Shown here piece after piece: positions 46,786 through 60,586 of a stretch of DNA of 64,000 nucleotides. Position numbers and translations under genes: made by a program. The notes beneath the pieces were generated by a model. The model had not been told where the DNA came from. It was given only the letters and a program-made list of their open reading frames with translations, and did not search any database. Position 1 is the stretch's first letter. The number at the start of each line of letters is the position of its first letter. The stretch comes from Nansenia antarctica (taxonomy: Eukaryota; Chordata; Actinopteri; Argentiniformes; Microstomatidae), in NCBI GenBank assembly GCA_963989245.1, contig OZ022351.1:23698129-23762128 (forward strand), given 5' to 3'.

Positions 46786-47521
46786 CTCTCATCACATCAC
46801 ATCTCCCTCTTTGTCTGTCCAGAGCCCCACCTCTTTCCCTCAGGTAGGCTGCTCCCTGTGTCAGTCTGCCCAGGGGGGCCCCTACCTTAATCTCTTTCAG
46901 TACCGTGAGATAAGAAGAGGGACAACTGTAGACAGCATCCTGACCTGAGCACTGGTTTTCTCTGCCCTATTCCTACAAACATAACAGTAAAATGCCTGAA
47001 ACCAATTCCTGTTTTTTTTTCTTCCGTCTGACCCCCCCGTTTACCCAGGCCTTGACTTACTGTGATTTACCTACCCAGTTTCCAGATATTAGTGTGCAAC
47101 GTTGATATTTCTCAGGTACGCTACATTGTGCATCACTAGCGCCACGCTTTATTTATTATTGTGAAGGGGGCCGGATGCCTTAAGGGCACGTTTCTCTCAT
47201 GCCAAAAGGCAAGGTGTATCTATTTCAGTATTGAGATGTGAGGCGTGTAATAACATCAGGGCCGCCACTATGTACACGTGCGTCACACGCTGTGCGTAGG
47301 GCGCCAAGTGCCCGGAGGGGGCACCGAAACAGCCTAATGATCATCATCATAATCATCATCATCATGATGAATTATTGACATTGAAGATGAAGCACAACTA
47401 CAATAGGCACCATTAGAGCATTATTACACCTCCGTTAGTGCTAGCGCTATCCGTTTTCTCTGAAGGCATCTACTACTACAAGTTGCAATTACGCTTAGGG
47501 CACCCAGAATACCCAGCAGTG

Positions 47522-47866
47522 GTGATGTTTGTCAAGTTGTGATGTGTTGTGATGTATATCAAGGTGTGATGTGTGGTGATGTATGTCAAGCTGTGATGTG
47601 TGGTGATGTATGTCAAGCTGTGATGTGTGGTGATGTATGTCAAGCTGTGATGTGTGGTGATGTATGTCAAGCTGTGATGTGTGGTGATGTATGTCAAGCT
47701 GTGATGTGTGGTGATGTATGTCAAGCTGTGATGTGTGGTGATGTATGTCAAGCTGTGATGTGTGGTGATGTATGTCAAGCTGTGATGTGTGGTGATGTAT
47801 GTCAAGCTGTGATGCGTTGTGATGTATGTCAAGTTGAGATGTGTTGTGATGTTTGTCAAGTAATGG
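47522..47866. repeat. Minisatellite, 27-bp unit, about 12-13 copies
   Basis: The unit is ggtgatgtatgtcaagctgt + gatgtgt; central copies are exact and the outer ones diverge. Because 27 is a multiple of three, both strands stay open through it (for example LTYITTHHS repeats), but no gene structure surrounds it. Confidence 0.95.
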
Positions 47867-48364
47867 GTGCGTATAAATGTTGTGGTGTATTTAGGTTAGG
47901 ATGTGGTGTGTATAATGTTTTGTGTAAAAAGAAAATGGAAAATAAAATCTTACCAAAAATAAATAAATAAATAAAATAAGAATACCCAGCAGTGGTCCAA
48001 CAACAGGATAGTGACACCGTTTTTAGTCACACATACCCAAACTACTAATCTGTCTGATCAAGTGAGCATCACGCCTCTGAACGTAAACAGAGCAAGGGGG
48101 CTGAAACGGAAATGTATCATCTCCACACACAAAACCCCTGATTGGCATTTTACCGGGATCACGACCACGGGTCTGCTACAGGTAAAAAGATTTACCGGTA
48201 TTCCCTATACCCGCAGGTCAGCTCACACAGACAACAGTAACAGTAGAATTAGCGGGATATTACCGGGACCCGCCTCTGTCAACACTCTTCTTCCGTGAAC
48301 GGGGATGGAGAGCGTTACGCCTCAGAGGAGAAAAAACACATCTGGAGAAAAACTTACTCATCTA

Positions 48365-48367
<3 letters not shown>

Positions 48368-48402
<35 letters not shown>
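48368..48402. repeat. (CT)n microsatellite
   Basis: About 35 bp of CT in non-coding sequence. Confidence 0.85.
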
Positions 48403-48404
<2 letters not shown>

Positions 48405-48752
48405 TTTCTCAGGGCAAACCTCCCCCCGCGCCACCCCCCCCTTCTCCAAGCTTCACACTCCGGTCCTCCCCGTGTCCCTTGTTGGGGATTTGGTTTTAAT
48501 GGGGTCTGCTCACTGCTCCCTGCCGTGACGGTGAGGAATGGCTCGACTCAAGTGTTGCTGAACTCCCGGCATCCCTTTCTCCCTCCCTCAGCGTGGACGT
48601 GGAGTGAACCCATCCATCACACTCAGGCCCCTTCTGCGGCTCAGACAGGATACACACCATAAAGAACAATAATAATGGTAGTAATAATAATAATAATACA
48701 CAATAATCGCCGTAATCATCATAATCATTGGCGTCGACATCGTAATGATCAT

Positions 48753-48958
48753 AAACACACACACACACACTTACCACACAAACCACACACACACAGACAC
48801 ACACGCACACACACACACATACACATACACATACACACCACACACACACTAACCACACACACACACACACTAACCACACACACACTAACCACACACACAC
48901 ACACACACACTAACCACACACACACGCACACACACACCACACACACACACACACGCAC
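48753..48958. repeat. Interrupted (CA)n microsatellite
   Basis: About 205 bp of CA with repeated 'ctaacca' interruptions. Long open frames on both strands here are artefacts. Confidence 0.95.
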
Positions 48959-50906
48959 AAACGCCTTATATCCAGGCCTGAAGGACCCATTGTACCTCTC
49001 AGCAGCAGGACATCCCAGCTGCAGCCTCTGGGCCAGAGGAGCTGATGTCCTTCTCTGGGTGACATGATACATTCAGCGTCACATCGCGCCGCTCCGCCGC
49101 TCCATCAGCAGAAGACTCTCTGACACAGAGGAGGGAAAGTCTGTGGAGAAGCACGGAGCTTATTCCCTGGTCTCCAGGGCCGTAAATCTGTTATGAGCAG
49201 AACGACGTGCTATTATGTTTTTCATGATGCCAGAGAGGAAGGAAGTGACCTTTGACCTGCCTGAGAGATAGGAGGAGGGAATGAGGAGGGGGATAGGGAG
49301 AGGGATGACGCTGAGAGACAGACAGACAAGAGATTGAGACACAGAGAAAGAGAGAGCGTGAGAGAGAGAGAATGAGAAAAAGGGAGAGAGAAAGGGGTGG
49401 GGGGGGGAGGGGGGGCGGAAAAAGAATAGGAGGCGTGATAAAATAAGGAAATGAAATAAAGCACCTGATAATGTGGGTGCATGTATGATATACGTCCACA
49501 AGAGGGCATAGTTGAGTGAGACTTCTGTACTACTGTCTGCCTCTGGTACCGTATGTCTGTCTACACTGTAGAAACTCAACCAATGGTTAATTCATAATTG
49601 AATAGAACAGTAGTAGTACATAGTGCTAAATGGTTTAGCACACAAAAAACTGTACAACTGTACTTGATTTTCCACAAATGTAAACAGTAGATAAACAGTA
49701 AACTCCAGAAAGATAAAAAGATAATCAATGCAATATTCAATCAGAGATTATGGCTATAGTCCAACTGCAGTCTCACAAAGCTATGGAACATATCTAAAAC
49801 TTTCTAATTCAAAATGATCTTAGGTTTGTTTTCATCTTAAAAAAGCAAAAACAAAAAAATGATCAATGTCAACCACAACCGCACGACAACAGATGACAGT
49901 GAGCAATAAGCGGTCACTATCTGGAGCTGTTAAAAATCGACAGTTAATTTCCATTGATCAAGATCCATGTCTTATTTGGTAACACACACTGAGATGACGT
50001 TTGCATGAGTTTGCATTTGTTTTTCGGACAGGCGGGACGACTCACGGCAGCCCTCCTACTTTGCCTTTGATGATGTCACACAGAACAATCGTGTCATGGT
50101 GAAACCCAGACGTCTGACCTCAAACATATTAAAACAAGAAGTTGACCCTGTGCTCACTTCCTGGGAAATAGGCGGGGGGAACGTAAGCATCATAGGAAGG
50201 GAGGGGTGGGGGGGAACCCCAAAAAACCCAGGATCTTTACCACGTCCAACTGACCGACCAGCGGTTCTGGCGAACCCAGTGAGCCATTTACAAAAGAAGA
50301 AACAAATGACCACAAAGGACACTGAAAGGGGTGGTTTGTCTGATGCGTCCTTGCCAGCAGGATGCACAACTACATCCTAATATGGTGTGCTACGTCTTTG
50401 ACCATTCTAGCCAGCCCAGTTCAATGCAAGAGACAAAACTTTAAGATAAGTTCAACGTCAAGGGTGAAACTTCAAACAAACTCTAAAATACATCCATATA
50501 AGTCATGCCTTAAGTAAAGTTGTCAGTGTGCCTCGTTGCTAATCAATGGGCGTTTAAATGACAAGACTCAAATCACCGAACGCTAATTGAACAGTGGTTA
50601 GTTGGGGAATGAACAAGTTGAGGTCTGGCAAGGATAAAGTGACATGACAAATAAACGTGGCTGTAAATCATATGTCATTAAAGTATTTCAAAATGCACAG
50701 CCCACAAAACTGTGAGGGGAAAAAAGTTAGCAAGCCTTCCTACAGTCAGACACAATAATAAATAAATAAGGTAATAGTTGAAAATGAGTCAGATGTAGTG
50801 ATAGAGTAAGGGTGGGATTTATAGGGAAGGAGGGAGGGAGGGAGGGAGGGAGGGAAGAGGGAGGTATAATTACCGTAAGACACAGTCAGGGAGAAGTACA
50901 GAGGGA

Positions 50907-50952
<46 letters not shown>

Positions 50953-51000
50953 AAGAGAGACAGCAGAGAGAGAGAGCCCTGCCCACTCTAACACTCTGAC
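48959..51000. other. Upstream region of inhba
   Basis: No coding gene is supported. There is a purine-rich patch at 49310-49420, a (GGGA)n run at about 50828-50857 and a GA run at 50906-50960. The inhba promoter and any non-coding first exon would be in or beyond this stretch; I cannot place a transcription start from sequence alone. Confidence 0.4.
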
Positions 51001-51519
51001 AAAACCGTTCAACTTGTGCACAGTGAGCATTCCCAGACCTCACCAGAGAGAACTACAGCTTCCCTGGGGCAACCTTCAGAGGCAGACAGCCCTTCTTCTC
51101 CCAGACACTGACATTCAGCTTCCTAAGGACCAGACTGATCTCTCCAAATCCAGCACTGGCAAGACCGTCCTTCCGTCCTCACATCTCCTTCTCCAAACAT
51201 CCCTCAGCTTTCTCAAGACAAGGATTACTCTCTTTTGCACACTTTTTTTACCCAGTTTAGGTGTGACTTTTTTCCCAACTTCCAGCTACAAGTCTTAGGC
51301 TATACCAGTACTGAGACTCAATACCTTTCTACAAGAGCTGCAGATACCTTGTTCAGGGGGGAGTTCTTTTTTTTGTGTGTGTGTTTTTGGCACAGGGACC
51401 TACACTCCTTCCCCCCCCCCACCCCACCCCCACCCTTCTTCCTCATCATTTTCTCCTGCACAGTTTGTTGCACTTCAATATCCTCCTGGTCCCAGCAGCA
51501 AAACTCCTTCCTTGCCAGG

Positions 51520-51984
51520 ATGTCTCCTCTGCCTCTCCTCAGCGGGCTGTTTCTGCTGTTGGCCCACAGCTGCTCCGGTTCTCTACCCGTCTCCGGGTCC
51601 TCAGCGGTGGGCAGCAGCGGGGGCCAGACGCCGGGGTCACAACAACAGCCTCAGCCGCTCCCGGAGGAGGGCACCGACTGCCCGTCCTGCGCCCTGGCGA
51701 GGATGAAGCACGGCCAGGGGGAGGAGGAGGAAGGCGCCCAGCCTGACGTGGTGGAGGCGGTGAAGAGGCATATCCTCAACATGCTGCATCTGCAGTCGCG
51801 TCCCAACATCACCCACCCGGTCCCCCGCGCTGCCCTGCTGAACGCCATACGCAAGCTGCATGTGGGACGCGTGGGGGAGGACGGGAGCGTGCAGATCGAC
51901 GAGGAGGGCCGCGGGCGACCCACCGCCAGCGAGCTAGCGGAACAGACAGAAGTCATAACCTTTGCCGAGGCTGGTGAGTGCCAC

Positions 51985-52019
<35 letters not shown>

Positions 52020-52257
52020 TGTGAAAGAGAGAAAATGACAAGAGAGGTCCTCCTTGTTTAGTCAACTACAGGCACCATGCAAGGATTACTAAACTAGGAT
52101 CGTAACCCAGTCAGGCAGGTTTGTAGACGTAATTATTTTAAACGATGCGCTCCCTCCTAGGACGAGAGGGGTAGTTGCCTTATTCCACCTGTGCGATTGA
52201 ACAGTCCAACCTGTTGACTCCTTAGAGAACTGCCTGGGCTGCACTGCAGCATTCCCC

Positions 52258-52300
<43 letters not shown>

Positions 52301-52530
52301 AAACACATACCACTAGCCCCCTGACACACCTCCAGAGGGTCCCTAATGACCTCCTGCTGCTTTAAAGAATACACAATTATCTGCTTACTGCTTAACCCCC
52401 CCCCCAACCAGGCTTGTGTCTCTCTCAGCTCCTGTTTGAGACTGTCCACGAAACTGTGAGAACGCTTTTCTCAGAAACGGTAGCAACCGAGACAAGGCAA
52501 AGAGAAAGAGAGAAAAGTTATTGAATGAGG

Positions 52531-52567
<37 letters not shown>

Positions 52568-52574
52568 AGTTACT

Positions 52575-52631
<57 letters not shown>

Positions 52632-52812
52632 TCCTCAGGTTTGGTGTAAAAAAAAAAAAGGGGGAAAAAAGAATTGTATCCAGTTACTCTTTCGCAGGCG
52701 GTTTAAAGCGGGCTGTCGAGTTCAGAGTGGTGCGTTTTCAAAGGCGCTGTCAAGCCTGTGATGTGTAGAGAGATCTGAGTTCGCTCTGATTCACACACGC
52801 GGTCCAGGAGGG

Positions 52813-52844
<32 letters not shown>

Positions 52845-55515
52845 AAGAGAGAAAGAGAGAGAAAGAGAAACAGTGGCAGCACAACAGCAGTGATCCATTT
52901 CCTCTCACTGGCAAACAAACAGCAACAGGCAAATGAAGCTGCAGAATGTTGAACAATAACTGCGCAGGGAGAGCATTAAGAGGAAACTAGATGCCACACT
53001 TGCTGATGTTTGTCTAGGAGAGTTGTTGAATGAATCCCTCATTCACAAATGCTGTATAAATGTCAGTTGGTGGTATTGAGAGGGACCTGATTCTTTTTCC
53101 GCATGTGAGGAGAGAAGGAGAGAGAGAGAGCATGAGAGAGCATGTAAGAGAGATGGGGGGGGGGGGGGGACATACAAGAGTGTGAAGGATGTGCACTCCA
53201 TGTCATGAATGACATTCGCAGTGAGTTCAAGAGCCCCTCTTCATGAGGACTTGACTTGATTAAATTTAGCCAGCCCTACTGTATGGCTAAACACTAGCAG
53301 TAAACACTAACCCTAAACACTAACAGAACTTTACTTAAGCCAGTGGTTGTTGGACTCTAAAGAGACACTCTTTCATTGTGTGATGTCAAGTGTCACAGTC
53401 CCACTAAGTTATGTGCATACACTGAAGAAGGCGTAGCTACAAAGAAGAGATAATGCAGAACTATTCTGTGTAGACTTTCTAATGTTCTCATTTCTTCTAG
53501 TAGGCATTCACCTGCAGATGTGGTGTTAAATGGTTGTTGATAGGGTATAACAAATGAATGTCAAGAGACATTTCCCCATTGCACTTATAAATGTGTTTTA
53601 CAGAGCATATAGTAAAAACGACAGATGGGGGTACCAATTAAAACAGAGAACTCTTTTAAAGGGATGATAGGCCTGTATGGTGCATGCTTGAGGTGGTGGT
53701 GTGAGTCGTGCATGCTGCTGTTGAGGGACATATGAGTTTAAAGTGTTGCTTTCTGCGGTGTGAGAATGCGTCGGTAGTATAAATCTGTTGTCATGTTCCC
53801 GAGCCTTGCCTGCAGCAGCCTATGACATTAACAGAAACATGACACTATTAACATAAACTATAAAATACTAACATGGAAGTCAGTACGTCATACCGTGACG
53901 TTAGAATGATAAGGTTCTATCTCCATTTTTGTCATAATTGAGTTTTTTTTACATAATCTGATCCATTAGGTGTTTATTAATGCCTGTGTGGTGTTATTTT
54001 TAAAATGTTGACATTTTTGAGTTAGTAATTCATAAAATACAAAGGTTCCATCTCACAAAACATAATGGAATGAAAACACTTTGACGCTCAATATCTCTGA
54101 ACTGCCCTAAACGGAGATAGAACCTTATCATTCTAAGCTCACGTACTGTGGTGCCCCGTTGACATCAACTTTTCTCTCTACTAAACTATTTTGGGAGAAC
54201 ACATGATCCAGATGCAAGTTCAACCGTTCTGTGCGGCGAAACATTCGCTTGAATTCCGATGAAGCGGCTTTTTACAGACGCGCGTCCAAACCCCCATGCT
54301 GTTCTTTCATCACCTGAATTATGAAACTGTCCTGCGCAATATTTTGAAAACAAACACTCACCCAGAGAAACACTCTTGTCATGACCTGATACTTACCGCA
54401 GGTAGTCTAATCGGTGACCTATGGGTTTCACAAAATCTATATTTCCAAAAGCTTTTTTTGTTCATTACAATCTCGCTCACTGGTTTTACCTATGTGCATG
54501 GCGCATGCTATACCCGCACACACCGCATGGGGCTGGCTGGTGTACCCTTATGATTAAATTGATTGAACAATCTTTTGAAATTGCACGTTCAACCTGGACA
54601 CATTTATAAGATAATACTCATTTTTAGAATTACTGAGATACATTGACGAGTCACAAATAGCCATGCGTCCATTAATAGTTTCTGAATGTTTGTGCATTAG
54701 GGGATATCAGTCATTTCTGATAAAAAAAAGGTGAGTGGCTGCAGTGCTGCCTCTAACATTAGGCTACTCCAAATGATTTTAACAGGAGTTGGCTACCTGT
54801 TCAAAGTCAAACAGTTCAAAGTCAAACAGTTCAAAGTCTAAACAGTCTATTGTAGTGGTCACAATTTAGGTTATGCTCGAGCATTCTCTGTGCCTGTTTG
54901 CCTACATTAAAAACCCATAGTCCCCCATTGGCTATAAATAGTCTTTGAATGAACTATAGATTAAAAAGGAGGTTCAGGGCCTCACAGACTTAAAACAAAC
55001 AAACTGTAAAGAACAGGGGTTAGCCATGGCAGGCAGGACCCTCTGCTGCGTATAATTGCTTCATTCAACAGAAGATGGCCTCAATAATTATTTTGGGCAG
55101 ACGGGGCCGAGCTTTATGAAAGCCACTGGCTCATTGGGGGGAAAAGTGTTGAATACTGGTAGTGCCAATTTCCTCTGCAGCCTCTCTCTCTCTCTCTCTG
55201 CGCCTGCTCTCCCTTTCAACCCCCTTCCTATCCGCAGAGTACACTGATTTATTAAACACATCATTAGCAAAATTCCAACGTTCACACTGACTGATCTTCC
55301 TGTTGCAGTGTCTCTCTTTTTACTCAGGCTCTCCGGTGGCCACCTTGGTTGTACAGTGCCCAGTTGCCTAGCCTCACTGACCATTCTCACTGGCTCTGCT
55401 GGGCACAACCACTGTAGAAAGAGACGAGCAGTTACCTGCTCAGAATCTTGATTTAGATTGACACAAAGAATCATACTTCCTCATAAGATGAAATACATTT
55501 GATGTATATACATAT

Positions 55516-55546
<31 letters not shown>

Positions 55547-56447
55547 TTGTATTCACTGTTTAATGTTTAGGATGGGCATGAAGTCACTAGCTATTATGTT
55601 ACTGCCTTTGGCCAGAGCTTTGCACTGAAGCTTGTTGATCTCTAGATGATCCCTCCCTCCCATCTCATTGATCTACCCTTTTCCCTGAAGAGTACACTTG
55701 TGCACTCCCCACATTCATTTTATGGAATGAATGGACAGTGGTACACGCGGTGGAAACTCTCTCAGGCCCATGCTTACACCAATCCTATGTGTTTAAAATT
55801 CATGTTTCCGGGGTGGGCTAAGAATTGGGATGCAGTCAATGTCAAGTCCAATGCCTTGCTCTATCATGGCTTTGGTGTATTCTACTAGCTCTACATCAGC
55901 GTATCAGTTAGCAACCTCAAGGACCCATCTTACAAGGACTTGTGAGGCTGACATTGACTTGGTCACATTCCACACCAGTTACGAAAGGCCGGATCCCAGC
56001 TAGGCCTAACCAATAATATTACATTACATCTGGATTCTGGTAAAAAAAAAAAAAAAAAAGGACACGCAATGGGCATATTATTTTAAAGTGCCATGCATAA
56101 AGTAGTCTCTTTTGTCTCATTGTTAACACGCATGGTTAAGTGGGTTGAAAGTGTGTGGAATGGTTTCGGTTAGCCCTCCCTTAGGAATAGTAGCCTAAGT
56201 CTATAATGAACCACCATGCTGCTAAAAGTACGGTTGACATACTGAAGGAAACTTTGTTTCCTTGATGCTGTCACTGCATTTAATATTTGTGTCATGACCA
56301 GAATTCAGAGCCGTGACAAAACCTTTGACCATTGGTATTTGACAGGACTGAGAAGCCTATCTCCCCCCTCCCCGCTCTCTCACTCTCTCTCTCTCCCTCT
56401 CACTCTCTGTCTCTCCCTCTCACTCTCTGTCTCTGTCTCTGTCTCTG

Positions 56448-56516
<69 letters not shown>

Positions 56517-56523
56517 GTCTCTG

Positions 56524-56558
<35 letters not shown>

Positions 56559-56577
56559 GTCTCTGTCTCTGTCTCTG

Positions 56578-56610
<33 letters not shown>

Positions 56611-56611
56611 G

Positions 56612-56647
<36 letters not shown>

Positions 56648-56671
56648 TCTCTGTCTCTGTCTCTGTCTCTG

Positions 56672-56704
<33 letters not shown>

Positions 56705-56757
56705 GTCTCTGTCTCTGTCTCTGTCTCTGTCTCTGTCTCTCTCTCTCACTTTCTGTC

Positions 56758-56799
<42 letters not shown>

Positions 56800-57592
56800 A
56801 CTCTCTCTTGTTATCTCTAGGTCTCTAAATGAAGCTGTAGCTGTCAAGGCCTACTCTGAAAGGGCATCGGAAAAAAAGCACTAACACAAACCTTGGCTTC
56901 TACAGACCATTCTAGTACCTTATTCATTCACCCAGCCAGAAAACAAACGGAACCGCCAGCAGTTCCGGCATCTGTAAAAAAGCAGAGGAAAGATTTGACA
57001 AACAGTGGACCTTTGTGAATAGTTTCCCATATCTCTTGGCTGGTCCATTAAAAATAAACTTGTGAGCGTCTTGGGACTCTGGTGGCTTTCTAGATAGGAC
57101 AGGAGGGCACCCACATTCCCAGGACATGTGCCTCTAGTCTAGAGTCTGATCTATGGTCAGTTTTTAGTTCCCCTCCCTAATGGTTAAGGTCTGAATTTGG
57201 GGAGGGTCTAAGCTGATCCTAGGTCTGTGTGCCTACAGAAGAAAGTGCTGGGCAAAGAGCTGTGTAAGGAGGAGCATCATAATGTGCTGGCTTGTTTTGT
57301 CTTTTTTTAGCTACATATGAAAGCCCAGCTCGATAGAGACAAGATGTCTCTGACTCCACTGCTGTTAAAAGGTTAGGAGCCCGAGCAGGGCTGTAACTCT
57401 CCTCCTCTCCCCATTGTTCCTCCGACTGGTTTGGCCTGCGGAGCTCTTGTCCTGTGGTGCCTCTCTGAAGCTGCTCAGGCTCCTTCCTGGACACGGTGTG
57501 TCTGATTGTGTTTACAGGGTCATAAATCACACCAACTGCTGGTTCATCTCCCTCTCTCAGGAGAGCCCGGCACAGAGTGTGAGGCCAGAAAG

Positions 57593-57633
<41 letters not shown>

Positions 57634-59098
57634 CTGAGGTGGCGAAGGCCAAGGAGCCAGTCGAAAAGAGTGACATGATGGATGGCATCACTAACCATTA
57701 CCACTTCTAGTCAGCTGATCGATTAGCTCCTGCCGAGATGGAGGCTTTCCTCGTGGCTTGGTTCCATGGTTCTTTTCTTCATGGAGATGGAACATGCCCA
57801 CCTTGCAGCCAGTGCAGTGGTTAGAATGTTAGCATGTTATCATGTTAGCATGTTAGCATGTTTTCATGGCCCTCTTTGCAAATGTTACACAACAATGCTG
57901 CAAGCATCACATGATATATCATTGTAAATTCAATGTACTTTATAATCAGACTATTGCCAAGAGACCTGCAACGTTATCCGAAACATGTTTTTAGAGCATT
58001 TCTGCTTTACTGGGATAGAGATAGTGGAGATTGATAGGAAAGATGGGTGAGAGAGAGGAGGGATGACCGGGGGACCCTGCGACTACATGGCTGACACCTT
58101 AGTGTGCTACGCCACCAAGTGTAATGTTACTCCTACAATTTGGCGGTAATATAATCCGACATTCTTAGAATGACATTGGGGAACATTCTGTTGTTTCTTT
58201 GCACGAGCCTTTTAGCGTTGTTATCGTTGTCACGACAGCATTTAAGGAACATTCCTAGAACAGTCTAGTCTTCTAGACGTTGTTTTTAGAGTAGAATTAG
58301 AGTTACACAAGTCTTCCTTTTAAAACCAACTAGCATGTTGAGACCTTGTCAGAGAAAAAATGCTGTTCTCTCTAGGAAACTAAACTCTAGGATAACAGTT
58401 ACTAAGAAATAACTTATAACTTATCCTCATCAAGAAGATTTTGTTGAACATCAATGTTTACAAATAGACTTTCATTCTGCACATCTTGCCAGTAGGTGAA
58501 ACAGTATGCAGTAATCTAGCAGTTAGATTTGTTGAACAAGACTGGAACTGGCAACAACAACACAAATAGTAAAAAAGCATATTCCTCCAAAAGCATTCTG
58601 TTTAGTCTGCTCCGAAAGCAGGACTACTTGTGGGCTGTTCATTGGCAGGTATGGGATCTGTTTCAACTGTCGTTGCTACAGTAACTGACTGGTCATCTCA
58701 GGTCATAGAAAAAAGTCCACGAGTTCAGTCATATACTGAATGTTCACACACATCTTTAGGCATACCTTTTAAGGTATGCCTTTCTATTCCATTCAGAAGT
58801 AAACATGTATTGATTGGCATCAGTCGGTCAAGTGAAACAAAAACAAGAAAGGGCACTCGGGCATGTTCTAACAGTCCACCCTGTTGTAGTTGTTCCTAGT
58901 GAGGATGGGAGTATTAGTGGGCCATACAATGAGACTGGAACCCCATAGGGAGGAGATCAAAGGCCGTTACCCCTCCCAAGGTACACTGGATAAAGGGTAG
59001 GATTACTGAACACATTAAGTAAGACAGTATTTGGATAGGAGAGGAACCCCCCACTTACGCTGCTCTAAGCTATCAGGTAACTTTGGCCCACCCTCTCT

Positions 59099-59129
<31 letters not shown>

Positions 59130-59644
59130 ACTCTGTGTGTGACTCTCTCTCTCTCTCTGTCCTTTTCTGAAGACAAGCAATAGGAATAGAGGAAGGGAGG
59201 TGGGGGTGGGGGGTGGGGGTTGGCGGGGGGGGGGGGGGGGGGGGGTGTAGGAATGTGTAAATGTTATTTTCCATCTTTGTGTGAGAGACAGCTGCGCAAA
59301 CTGTACTCTCGCGGCAAGATTGGTGTTTATTGTTGAGGGATTACTGTACTACCTCTCAGTGGTCTTTCTCCCGCTAGTCTCACCCGTGTTTTCAGGAGTC
59401 TTGTTGAGTGGCCTTCCTTCCCAGGGAAGACTTTCTTAGAGGCTAGGGTTATCCCCCTTGGGTTTGAACAGCTTAGCGATCTCTAATGCCACTCCATTCT
59501 TAAGACCACTAGCAGGATTAAGGGGAGAACAATGATGGAACCACCGCTGGCAAAGATCTTTTTTTTTTGAGGCATCGATTGTGATGCACGGCTGTGTTTG
59601 TACAGATGGGTATGGACTGCGGACACGCACACACAGAACACACT

Positions 59645-59689
<45 letters not shown>

Positions 59690-60537
59690 ACACACACACA
59701 CACTCACACACGCACACACACACAGAAGTGACATCATTGTTGTTGCAACTAGGGAGGACAAACACAAGAAGCATTGGTAATGCCTCATTGGGTCTTTAAA
59801 GGGCATGAAAAAAAACAAAAAAAAACATCAGCTCTCTAACCCGAGAGCCACATAGGAAAGCAAAGGAAAGCAAGCCTCGCTAATACAGGCGTCAGCTCCA
59901 CTCGTATAAGGACATCCAGCTCACAGAAACAACATGAGGTGTCTGTCCACATAAAGACCCGAGAGGAATCTGTTACTCTGAGAACCACAGCCAAATTGAA
60001 AGGCCAGAAAGGAGCTTTATGTGTTGTTGAGACATCACTTTGTAAAGATTTGCCTGTGTAAATGGAAGGGATTAGCCCAGAGACATTTGAAATGATCTGT
60101 TAGGAGAAGCTTTCCAGAGGCTCACTCTGTAGATCCGCTAGCGAGGAGCCCTGGAGCCGGGCCAGGTTTGAGCGTGAGCTCGGAGATCTGAGCCCAGATG
60201 CATCAACCCGACCCGGGCCTTTCCTTTCCTTTAGTGACATCAGTAAAAAAAACTACGTGCCACATCACAAGCGAAGTGACTGTGTGTACCATCTGTATGT
60301 GGCCGTAAGGGTACCTATTAGGACGTACTGTAATAACTGACGTTCTTCAGGCCCCCTCTGACAGTGTTGCCTGGGGCTGTTGGCTGCTACAGTTTGTAGG
60401 TTGTTACTGACAGATGTCCAGGAAAGGTCAGGTAAATAATATATAATATAGGTTACGTAACTTATCGCTTGGTGCTTAAGCCCCCAATTATGTTCTGCCC
60501 CAAGGTTTTCCAGGAAGAAATGGAGAGTATAAGATGT

Positions 60538-60586
<49 letters not shown>

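Noticed and set aside
47522..47866. CRISPR-like regular array
   Set aside because: The 27-bp units are directly adjacent with no unique spacers, and the genome is that of a vertebrate.
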